Source: Erysipelotrichaceae bacterium (GTDB taxonomy: Bacteria > Bacillota_I > Bacilli_A > Erysipelotrichales > Erysipelotrichaceae). Taken from it: a DNA stretch of 18,413 nucleotides. The notes below the pieces were generated by a model, which saw only the letters and a list, made by a program, of their open reading frames with translations, did not search any database and had not been told where the DNA came from. The position numbers and the translations under genes were made by a program. The stretch is taken from positions 1 through 18,413 of the forward strand of contig JAUNJW010000006.1 in the NCBI GenBank assembly GCA_030533035.1, read 5' to 3'. Below are positions 1 through 6,164 of the stretch, piece by piece. Within the stretch, counting starts at the first letter, position 1; every line of letters starts with the position of its first letter.

Positions 1-1611
1 TCTTTCCGAAGGCAGTGTCCGGGTTGCCATGACCGCCGGAACCGTACATCCGAACCCTATCAGCATCGGTACGATACTGCGGCCGGAAAGACCGATCCGG
101 CGCAGAATCTTGTCCATGACAAAGGCTATTCTTGCCATATAGCCGCTGTCTTCAAGAAGAGAAAGGAAGAAGAACAGGACGACAATAACCGGCACAAAAC
201 TCAGGACAGATCCGACACCGGCGAAGATGCCGTCAATGACCAGGGAATGCACGGTGCTGTTGACACTGGCTGCCGTCAGGGCATTGTCCGCGACCTTTGT
301 CAGCCAGTCAACCCCTGTTTCAACAAGTCCCTGCAGATATCCGCCGATCCAGTTGAATGTCAGCAGGCAGATCAGCCCCATAATCGCGATGAAAACCGGG
401 ATGGCCGTATATTTGCCGGTCAGCAGGCTGTCGATTTTCCCGCTGCGGATATGTTCCCTGCTTTCACGGGGATGGACGACCGTCTCATCGCACAGCCTCT
501 GGATAAACAGATATCTCATATCGGCGATCGCCGCCGCCCGGTCCAGGCCTCTTTCCTGTTCCATCTGGCGGATGACTTTTTCAATCGCTTCCTGTTCATT
601 CGCATCCAGTTTCAGCGCCTCCCTGACCACCGCGTCATTTTCGATCATCTTGCATGCCGCGAAGCGCAGCGGAATGCCGGCTGCCTCGGCATGGTCCTCA
701 ATCATGTACATGACTGAGTGGATGCAGCGGTGAACAGCGCCGCCGTGGTCGTTCTTTTCACAGAAGTCATTGCGGCCGGGCACTTCATGGTATCTTGCCA
801 CATGCATGGCATGGGATGTCAGTTCCTGGATGCCCTGGTTGCGGATCGCGGAGATCGGCACAACCGGCACCTGCAGGATTTCCTCCATTTCATTGATGCG
901 GATATGGCCGCCGTTGCCTTCCATTTCATCCATCATATTGAGAGCGATAACCATCGGCACACCGAGTTCCATCAGCTGCATGCTGAGATACAGATTTCTT
1001 TCGATGTTGGTCGCGTCGACAATGTTGATGATGGCAGTCGGTTTTTCTTCAATGATGAAACGGCGGGAAATAATCTCTTCGGATGAGTACGGTGACAGTG
1101 AATAAATGCCGGGCAGGTCAATGACTTCCGCGTTGGGATATCCTTTGATCGTTCCGCTCTTTCTGTCCACAGTCACACCCGGGAAATTGCCGACATGCTG
1201 GTTTGAACCGGTCAGCTGGTTGAACAGCGTGGTTTTGCCGCAGTTCTGGTTGCCGGCCAGGGCAAAGACAACCGGGTCTGTTTTCGAAAGTACTTCCGTT
1301 TCCTGGCGGTCTTTCTTTTCGCCGATTCCGGGATGGATGGCTTCTTTCTTCTGTGATCTGCGCAGGTTTTCCTTCATGGATTCGGCGCTGATCTTTTCTA
1401 TTTCAATCTTTGACGCGTCCTCAAGCCGCAGGGTCAGTTCATACCCGTGCAGCCGCAGTTCCATGGGATCCCCCATCGGCGCCAGCTTGACACAGGTGAC
1501 TTCCGCGGAGGGAATTACGCCCATGTCCAGAAAATGCTGGCGCAGGGCACCCTCGCCGCCGACAGTGAGGATTCTCGCGCTTTCAGATGGTTTCAGTTCG
1601 TTAAGCTTCAT
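1..1611 (-). CDS. feoB: FeoA-FeoB fusion ferrous iron transporter, C-terminal part beyond the left edge
   Basis: This is a GTP-driven Fe(II) importer of the cytoplasmic membrane. Residues 1-76 read as a FeoA-type SH3-like domain (starts MKLNELKPSESARI), which is usually a separate small protein. The FeoB G domain follows after a charged linker: G1 GNQNCGKTTLFN (about 120-131), the NFPGVT switch region, G3 DLPG (165-168) and G4 NMMD (225-228). A helical GDI-like region leads to the first membrane segments, and the window ends inside the first Gate domain near GFGCTVPAVMATRTL. 537 codons are visible, and full FeoB proteins continue for a few hundred more. The ATG at 1611 is preceded by GGAGA at good spacing. 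A near-consensus promoter with two dyads lies upstream, which suggests iron-responsive control. The product call is very secure. That the N-terminal FeoA domain is fused and not a separate ORF is seen directly, because the frame is continuous. Confidence 0.96.
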   Translation of the reverse strand, partial: MKLNELKPSESARILTVGGEGALRQHFLDMGVIPSAEVTCVKLAPMGDPMELRLHGYELTLRLEDASKIEIEKISAESMKENLRRSQKKEAIHPGIGEKKDRQETEVLSKTDPVVFALAGNQNCGKTTLFNQLTGSNQHVGNFPGVTVDRKSGTIKGYPNAEVIDLPGIYSLSPYSSEEIISRRFIIEEKPTAIINIVDATNIERNLYLSMQLMELGVPMVIALNMMDEMEGNGGHIRINEMEEILQVPVVPISAIRNQGIQELTSHAMHVARYHEVPGRNDFCEKNDHGGAVHRCIHSVMYMIEDHAEAAGIPLRFAACKMIENDAVVREALKLDANEQEAIEKVIRQMEQERGLDRAAAIADMRYLFIQRLCDETVVHPRESREHIRSGKIDSLLTGKYTAIPVFIAIMGLICLLTFNWIGGYLQGLVETGVDWLTKVADNALTAASVNSTVHSLVIDGIFAGVGSVLSFVPVIVVLFFFLSLLEDSGYMARIAFVMDKILRRIGLSGRSIVPMLIGFGCTVPAVMATRTLPSER

Positions 1612-1631
1612 GTTTGTCTCCGATCTGTAAG

Positions 1632-1644
1632 CTAACAATGTTAG
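1632..1644. promoter_or_regulatory. Inverted repeat in the feo leader, candidate operator
   Basis: This is a perfect 6+1+6 dyad, CTAACA-A-TGTTAG. It lies between the -10 box and the ribosome site of feoB, roughly 10-22 bases past the expected transcription start. A repressor bound here would block transcription. DtxR/Fur-type control of feo genes is common, but the regulator is not identifiable from the window. Confidence 0.45.
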
Positions 1645-1659
1645 TCTCAGCTACCTAGT

Positions 1660-1688
1660 ATTATACATTCCATACCCGGCCTTGTTAA
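1660..1688 (-). promoter_or_regulatory. Sigma-A-type promoter of feoAB
   Basis: Read on the minus strand, the -35 is TTAACA (1688-1683) and the -10 is TATAAT (1665-1660), with exactly 17 bases between. It gives a leader of about 40 bases before the ATG at 1611. The -10 is perfect and the -35 matches five of six positions. Confidence 0.8.
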
Positions 1689-1697
1689 GCATAACAA
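1682..1697. promoter_or_regulatory. Second dyad overlapping the feo -35 box
   Basis: The inverted repeat TTGTTA-AGCA-TAACAA (6+4+6) overlaps the -35 hexamer. Its TGTTA/TAACA half-sites resemble those of the downstream dyad at 1632-1644, so the same protein could bind both. The shared half-site is seen directly. The regulatory role is inferred. Confidence 0.4.
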
Positions 1698-1736
1698 ACT
1701 GCTCATCCTCAACTATTTTCTGACAGGAAAAGACAG

Positions 1737-1770
1737 AAAAAAGGATGCCGTTCCGAAGGATGGCACCCTT
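1737..1770 (-). terminator. Intrinsic terminator of the flavin reductase gene
   Basis: On the minus strand the arms AAGGGTGCC and GGCATCCTT (one G-T pair) enclose an ATCCTTCGGAAC loop and are followed by a T run (1742-1737). It sits just after the stop codon at 1782. Confidence 0.85.
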
Positions 1771-1781
1771 GTTAAAACTGA

Positions 1782-3557
1782 TTATTCAGAAGCGTTTTCG
1801 CCGGCGATACGGCCGAAGACCACGAAGTCTGCGACTGCGTTGCCGCCGAGACGGTTGCCGCCATGGACGCCGCCGGTCACTTCACCGGCCGCATAGAGAT
1901 TCGGAATTACAGCGCCGTCAACATCGATGACTTCTGCTTCAGTGTTGATCTTGACGCCGCCCATGCAGTGGTGGATGCCGGGAGCGATCTGAACAGCGTA
2001 GTAAGGAGCGTGGGAGAGGTCTGTGACAACAGATGTGATTGCTTCATGCTCGAACTCTGTGTCATTCTGGGCAGCGACAGCAGCCTGCCACTTGGAGAAT
2101 GTTTCTTCGAGTGTCGCTTCATCGCAGCCGATGAGCTTTGCCAGGTCAGCCAGTGTGTCGCACTGAACCATGTATCCCTTGGAATGATACTTTTCAACGA
2201 CTGTGGATTCATCTGCCATCTTCTGGTCAGCGATCAGCCATGCATAGGAATCATCCTGTTCGGAAATGTGGGCGGAGACAACGTCTCTTGTGTTCATTTC
2301 GTCGCAGAAACGCTTGCCGTACTTGTTGAGCAGGATTGCGCCGTCGCCTCTGAGGGATTCGGAAATCAGAGCGCCGTCTTTCTGGACAACTGTCGGGTGA
2401 ACCTGGATCTGTTCGAGATCAACGAAATCTGCGCCGATTTCTTCAAGAACCGGAATCAGATCGCCGGTGATTGTCGGGGCGTTTGTGGAAACATAGCCTT
2501 CGAGATCCGGTCTGTATTTTGTGATCATGTCAGGATTGGAGCCGAAACCGCCGGTTGTGACGATGACAGCCTTTGCCTTTACAGTGATGGAGTTGCCTGC
2601 TTCACCGGTCGCGTGCAGACCGACTGCCTTGCCTTCATCGACAAGGATTGTGTCAACCTTTGCGTTGTAGATGATTTCAACACCGACATCACCGCATGTG
2701 TTTGTCAGATGTTCAACCAGATATGTGCCGACGGAGAGAATCTTTCCCTCATCATTGACAGGACGGTGCTGACGCATTGCAGAAGCGCCGCCGGCCTGAC
2801 CGACGTTGGAAAGCGGAGCGCCGATGGAATCGAGCCAGTCAATCGCTGCGGATGAATTTTCAGCCAGTGTTCTGACAAGATCCGGATTGTTGATATCGTG
2901 GCCGCCCTTCATGGTGTCGGCATAATACAGATCAGCGGAGTCTTCGATTCCCTGTTCTGCCTGATAATGTGTGTCAGCAGCGTTCATACCGCCGGTAGCG
3001 TAAGAGGAGTTGCCGCCGGAAACGGAGCCTTTTTCAAGGATAATGACTTTTTTGCCTGCCTGGGCAGCTGTGATGGCAGCTGTCATACCGGCACCACCGG
3101 CACCGGCAATGACGATATCAGCTTCTTTTTCAATATCTTCAGCAGGAGCAGCGCCGGTATCCTTCGGTTCGATGGAAGCCGGATCCGCGCCGGCCTGTGT
3201 CAGCGCGTCGTTAAGAGCGGCAAAGAATGCAGTGGAAGTAACTGTGGCGCCGGAAACACCGTCAATGTTGGGTGACTGGGCAGCCAGAACGTTTTCAACC
3301 AGTTTGGGCAGAGCAGCGCCGCCGACTGTCGGTGTTTCACCGTCAGCCGTGTACTCAATGCTTTCGATTGCGCTGTCTGTAAGAGTTACGCTCAGATGGA
3401 CAGGATTTGCGCTTCCGCCGAAGCCGTCAGCTTCCGCTTCATAGGTTCCCGCCTTGAAAAGAGCGTCGCCTGAGGATGCAGGCTGATCCGATGTTCCGCA
3501 TGCCATAACGGAAACGGACATCAGGGCAGCGAGTGCCAGTTTAGTGAGTTTTTTCAT
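1782..3557 (-). CDS. Lipoprotein FMN/FAD reductase of the fumarate/urocanate reductase family
   Basis: This is probably a surface-anchored terminal reductase using fumarate or a similar enoate as electron acceptor. A lipoprotein signal ends at the lipobox VMAC (Cys20). Residues 35-120 form an FMN-binding domain with the ApbE-type flavinylation motif DGVSGAT, so Thr105 would carry covalent FMN. Residues 145-591 form the FAD-dependent reductase, with GAGGAG at 152-157. Residues matching the flavocytochrome c fumarate reductase active site are visible: His264 in QHRP, Arg403 in RGDGAILLN, the HHCMGG pair at 529-530 and Arg569 in HGGNRLGGN. No haem CxxCH motif is present, so electrons must reach it through flavin. 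It is a single-gene unit with SD GGAGGG and its own terminator. Substrate choice among fumarate, urocanate and related acids cannot be decided by eye. Confidence 0.93.
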   Translation of the reverse strand: MKKLTKLALAALMSVSVMACGTSDQPASSGDALFKAGTYEAEADGFGGSANPVHLSVTLTDSAIESIEYTADGETPTVGGAALPKLVENVLAAQSPNIDGVSGATVTSTAFFAALNDALTQAGADPASIEPKDTGAAPAEDIEKEADIVIAGAGGAGMTAAITAAQAGKKVIILEKGSVSGGNSSYATGGMNAADTHYQAEQGIEDSADLYYADTMKGGHDINNPDLVRTLAENSSAAIDWLDSIGAPLSNVGQAGGASAMRQHRPVNDEGKILSVGTYLVEHLTNTCGDVGVEIIYNAKVDTILVDEGKAVGLHATGEAGNSITVKAKAVIVTTGGFGSNPDMITKYRPDLEGYVSTNAPTITGDLIPVLEEIGADFVDLEQIQVHPTVVQKDGALISESLRGDGAILLNKYGKRFCDEMNTRDVVSAHISEQDDSYAWLIADQKMADESTVVEKYHSKGYMVQCDTLADLAKLIGCDEATLEETFSKWQAAVAAQNDTEFEHEAITSVVTDLSHAPYYAVQIAPGIHHCMGGVKINTEAEVIDVDGAVIPNLYAAGEVTGGVHGGNRLGGNAVADFVVFGRIAGENASE

Positions 3558-3568
3558 TATACCCTCCG

Positions 3569-3582
3569 TGTTGTTTTCAACA
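3569..3582. promoter_or_regulatory. Dyad in the leader of the flavin reductase gene
   Basis: This is a perfect 5+4+5 inverted repeat, TGTTG-TTTT-CAACA. It sits between the -10 box and the GGAGGG ribosome site, at about the transcription start. It could be an operator or a small leader hairpin. Confidence 0.35.
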
Positions 3583-3590
3583 GTAGAATT

Positions 3591-3596
3591 ATTATA
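3591..3596 (-). promoter_or_regulatory. -10 box of the flavin reductase gene
   Basis: The minus strand reads a perfect TATAAT about 35 bases before the start codon. I see no good -35 at the usual spacing (TGCAAA lies there), which suggests dependence on an activator. The half-site cluster at 3616-3650 is well placed for one. Confidence 0.6.
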
Positions 3597-3615
3597 TCAT
3601 CGAACAGTTTCCATT

Positions 3616-3650
3616 TGCACCTATGCGTGCATGTAATTTGTCATATGCAC
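3616..3650. promoter_or_regulatory. Cluster of TGCAC/GTGCA half-sites upstream of the reductase promoter
   Basis: There are three half-sites: TGCAC (3616-3620), GTGCAT (3627-3632) and ATGCAC (3645-3650). The first two form a 5+6+5 dyad and the last two a 6+12+6 dyad. The cluster starts just upstream of the weak -35 position. It is a candidate activator site with unknown regulator. Confidence 0.35.
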
Positions 3651-3800
3651 AAGAACCCGCGATGACATTAACGGAAATAATTCCAGAAACCAGAAATAAC
3701 GCTGACTGTCATTTCAATGCGCCGGGAATCAGGTTCAAACAGAGACGGAAGAAACCCTTCGGGAAAACCCGGTTCTTTTTCGGCCGAATTCTTCCCGGTC

Positions 3801-3809
3801 TGTTATAAT
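3801..3809 (+). promoter_or_regulatory. Extended -10 promoter of the HIT gene
   Basis: TGTTATAAT combines the extended TGn motif with a perfect TATAAT. There is no recognisable -35 17-18 bases upstream, which extended -10 promoters do not need. The SD AGGAGG follows at 3818-3823. Confidence 0.65.
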
Positions 3810-3831
3810 TTTTGGCAGGAGGATTTCCAGC

Positions 3832-4227
3832 ATGTGTATTTTCTGCGATATTATCGATCATAAAATCCCGTCGGCCGTTGTATATGAAGATGAAAAAGTC
3901 CTGGCGATCCTGGACATTTCCCAGGTCACTTACGGCCACACCCTTGTTATGCCCAAAAAGCATATGAAAAACATCATTGAAGCAGATGATGAGTCTGTCA
4001 TCGCCTGTGTCAGTACAGCCAGAAAGCTGGCCGGACAGATTGTCACCAACTGCAGGGCTTCGGGCGTCAATATTCTGACCAACTGCGGTGAAAGCGCCGG
4101 CCAGACAGTTGAGCATCTGCACTTCCACATCATTCCCCGCTATGACGAGGGTGACTGCATTGACATCAAATTCAACGAATCTCCGAAGCAGGACCTTGAA
4201 GAAGTCCTGAAAACAGTCAAAGGCTGA
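3832..4227 (+). CDS. HIT-family (histidine triad) nucleotide-binding hydrolase
   Basis: This is a small cytoplasmic nucleotide hydrolase or transferase of the Hint branch, 131 residues, the usual length. The histidine triad reads VEHLHFHIIPR with His95, His97 and His99. The N-terminal CIFC (Cys2, Cys5) matches the zinc-ligand pair of many bacterial Hint proteins, and YGHTLVMPKKH is the conserved segment before the central helix. The ATG at 3832 follows a strong AGGAGG. The gene has its own extended -10 promoter and ends in a terminator shared with the convergent gene. The family typically hydrolyses adenosine phosphoramidates. The physiological substrate here is unknown. Confidence 0.95.
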   Translation: MCIFCDIIDHKIPSAVVYEDEKVLAILDISQVTYGHTLVMPKKHMKNIIEADDESVIACVSTARKLAGQIVTNCRASGVNILTNCGESAGQTVEHLHFHIIPRYDEGDCIDIKFNESPKQDLEEVLKTVKG

Positions 4228-4256
4228 AAAAAATGAAGCAATGAGCTTCATTTTTT
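4228..4256. terminator. Bidirectional terminator between the HIT and SGNH genes
   Basis: The stem ATGAAGC/GCTTCAT (4233-4239 and 4245-4251) with an AATGA loop is flanked by A and T runs on both sides, so it works in both directions. The stop codon of the SGNH gene (4257-4255) lies inside the outer A/T arm. Confidence 0.85.
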
Positions 4257-4947
4257 ATTTCTCTTCAATCATTGCCAGGTGCTTTTCATCGGTATCCGAC
4301 GGGTGTTCCGCATACCATTCCGACATCGCCTGATAAATGCCGGTCGCCAGTTTCAGATGCCCTTCCGGCTCCATATGAACGCCGTCTTTTTTACTGACGG
4401 AGGCATATTCCCCGGCGTCGAGAAACAGGCAGCCTGTCTTTTCAGCGATATCCTGATACGCCTCTTTCAGCTGGAGAGAAACCTGTACGGACCTGCTGTC
4501 AAAATCACCGGCGAAAGCTCCCCGGCAGACAGCGGGATCCAGCGGCGGCGGACTGACCAGAAGTATTTCCGGGGAATATCCCTGCTTTTCCATCAGGAAG
4601 TCCCGGGTGTCTTCGACAATACTGCCGACTGTTTCCGCAATTGCCCGGGCGTCCCGCTGAAATGACTTTTTCGTGTCATTTGTGCCCAGCATGATCACCG
4701 CCATATCGATCGGCCGGTGGGTGCTGAGCGCCGCATACAGATATGAATAGCCTTCTTTCCAGGGGAATTCTTCACAGAGATCTGCCGTTCTTCCCGGCAG
4801 GCCTTCTTCAATCACGGTATAGTCTTTCCCGAGGAGTCGGCCCAGTTTTGCCGGCCAGCGGACATTTTCAGAATATCTTCTGCCGTTTCCTGCCGGTACA
4901 TAACCGTATGTATTTGAATCGCCGTAGCATAAAATCCTTTTCTTCAT
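4255..4947 (-). CDS. SGNH/GDSL-family hydrolase (esterase-like)
   Basis: The protein has 230 residues and no signal peptide, so it is a predicted cytoplasmic esterase or acyl hydrolase. The SGNH blocks are complete: GDSNTYGY with nucleophile Ser11, Gly52 in GLPGRT, GTND with Asn90, and DGVHMEPEGH with the Asp188/His191 pair. The layout resembles the arylesterase branch of the family. I chose the ATG at 4947 over an upstream in-frame start (5007) because GGAGGA stands five bases before it and the catalytic block begins at residue 8. The ATG overlaps the TGA of the preceding gene (ATGA), so translation is coupled. It is the last gene of the operon with the STAS-kinase and pRiA4b-like proteins. 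The substrate is unknown. Confidence 0.92.
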   Translation of the reverse strand: MKKRILCYGDSNTYGYVPAGNGRRYSENVRWPAKLGRLLGKDYTVIEEGLPGRTADLCEEFPWKEGYSYLYAALSTHRPIDMAVIMLGTNDTKKSFQRDARAIAETVGSIVEDTRDFLMEKQGYSPEILLVSPPPLDPAVCRGAFAGDFDSRSVQVSLQLKEAYQDIAEKTGCLFLDAGEYASVSKKDGVHMEPEGHLKLATGIYQAMSEWYAEHPSDTDEKHLAMIEEK

Positions 4948-6164
4948 GAGTCCTCCTGCTGTGTGCCGTATATTCTGTCCAGATACACAGAAATCATTTT
5001 CTGACAATGGCGGATCTGCTTTTCCCTGAACTGGCTGTCATAATGTGATGCCTTCAAAGTGAACCTCAGCAGACGGCAGTATGCGATCAGCCTGATTCCG
5101 TCATATGCCGCTGCCGGCTGCTCAGAACGATCCGCGTAATACTTTTCTATGATCTGATCGCAGAGTCCGAAAGCCTCCTGAGGCGTAATCCCCAGAAAGC
5201 CCACGGCATTGTCGGGATCAAGATCAGCGAAAGACCGGTATGTGTAATATACCCCGGCCAGTTCAAACAGCGGATCGCCGGTACAGAGTGTAAACATATC
5301 CAGAAGGATGCTTTCACCATTGTTCCAGTGAACATTTTTAATATGAAAATCCCCGTGCAGCAGATGCCTGCTGTCAGCCAGCGAATCAATGAACGACTTC
5401 AGCCGCTCACATTCGCCTGTGCTCAGATAAGGCCGTATTTCCTCCACCCTGCCCAGGGCAATCTGCTTCATGGAAGGCAGCACATCCGGCTGCGCTTCGG
5501 CCGCATGAATGATTCTGAGCAGCTGTACGCTCATATCCGCGATTTCATCCACGGTCTTTTCTTTTGCCTTCAGCAGCTTCGCGTAGCTTTTCGATGCCAG
5601 CATTTCATATACCGCCCCGTACCTGCCGTCCGGAACCCGGACAGTATCATAGGCAATGGCAGTCGGAATACCGAGAATCAGCGCTGTTCTGGCAAGATTT
5701 CTTTCCCTTTCAATATCCAAAAGAGCATCTTTCTGTCTGAATACCTTGATGACAGTTTCCGGATCAAGCCTGTATACAATGCCGTTGGCGCCTTCACCGA
5801 TCACCTCGCAGCCTTCAAGAGAGACTGTCCTGAATGCCTTATGAACATCCATGATCGACGTTAAGCCGGACAGTTCAAGCACCTCATAGACAGCCGGCTG
5901 CACGTTGACCAGGGTCATCCTGTGTTTTTTTGACATGGCCAGGAAAATTCTGAGCCCGCTGCTGGCTGTATATTCCAGTTCTTCGCAGTCCAGAATGACG
6001 TCCTGTGTTTCTCTGCATAAGTCATTCAGTGCCTTTTCCGCCATGGGCGCGTTAAAAGAATTGATCCTGCCTTTCAGGCTGATGGCATTGTTATCGCTTT
6101 TTCTGCACTCTATATATTCCTGCATATTCTTTGCCTGAGCTTTATTATTTTCCATCAGGCCCAT
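4944..6164 (-). CDS. STAS (anti-anti-sigma-like) domain fused to an APH-type kinase
   Basis: Residues 15-110 read as a STAS domain: DVILDCEELEYTASSGLRIF has the conserved serines 68/69 where anti-anti-sigma factors are phosphorylated, followed by the usual VLELSGL helix. Residues 115-400 read as an aminoglycoside-phosphotransferase-like kinase with a glycine loop GEGANG (123-128), Lys140 in VIKVF, the catalytic loop HGDFHIKN (Asp272, Asn277) and metal-binding Asp289. All core kinase residues are present, so it should be active. It resembles the paralogous family TIGR02172, a match I cannot verify here. ATG 6164 and ATG 6155 are both possible starts; both overlap the previous gene and 6155 makes a TGATG junction. 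The substrate could be its own STAS serine, a partner or a small molecule. Confidence 0.88.
   Translation of the reverse strand: MGLMENNKAQAKNMQEYIECRKSDNNAISLKGRINSFNAPMAEKALNDLCRETQDVILDCEELEYTASSGLRIFLAMSKKHRMTLVNVQPAVYEVLELSGLTSIMDVHKAFRTVSLEGCEVIGEGANGIVYRLDPETVIKVFRQKDALLDIERERNLARTALILGIPTAIAYDTVRVPDGRYGAVYEMLASKSYAKLLKAKEKTVDEIADMSVQLLRIIHAAEAQPDVLPSMKQIALGRVEEIRPYLSTGECERLKSFIDSLADSRHLLHGDFHIKNVHWNNGESILLDMFTLCTGDPLFELAGVYYTYRSFADLDPDNAVGFLGITPQEAFGLCDQIIEKYYADRSEQPAAAYDGIRLIAYCRLLRFTLKASHYDSQFREKQIRHCQKMISVYLDRIYGTQQEDS

Noticed and set aside
227..1635. Several plus-strand open frames of 62-174 codons
   Set aside because: All run antisense to the FeoA-FeoB fusion, whose G motifs are intact on the minus strand.
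1863..2855. 330-codon open frame on the plus strand
   Set aside because: It is antisense to the flavin reductase, whose motifs and ribosome site are unmistakable. The translation is Cys- and Asp-rich with no family pattern, and no ribosome site precedes it.
3756..3780. Short GGGAAAACCC hairpin followed by TTCTTTTT, resembling a plus-strand terminator
   Set aside because: The stem is only about four or five pairs and no plus-strand gene ends upstream of it.
3623..3808. 61-codon plus-strand frame before the HIT gene
   Set aside because: It covers the regulatory region of the reductase and the HIT promoter. No ribosome site and no protein-like pattern.
3709..4251. 180-codon minus-strand frame across the HIT gene
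   Set aside because: It is antisense to the HIT gene, which has the histidine triad and a strong ribosome site.
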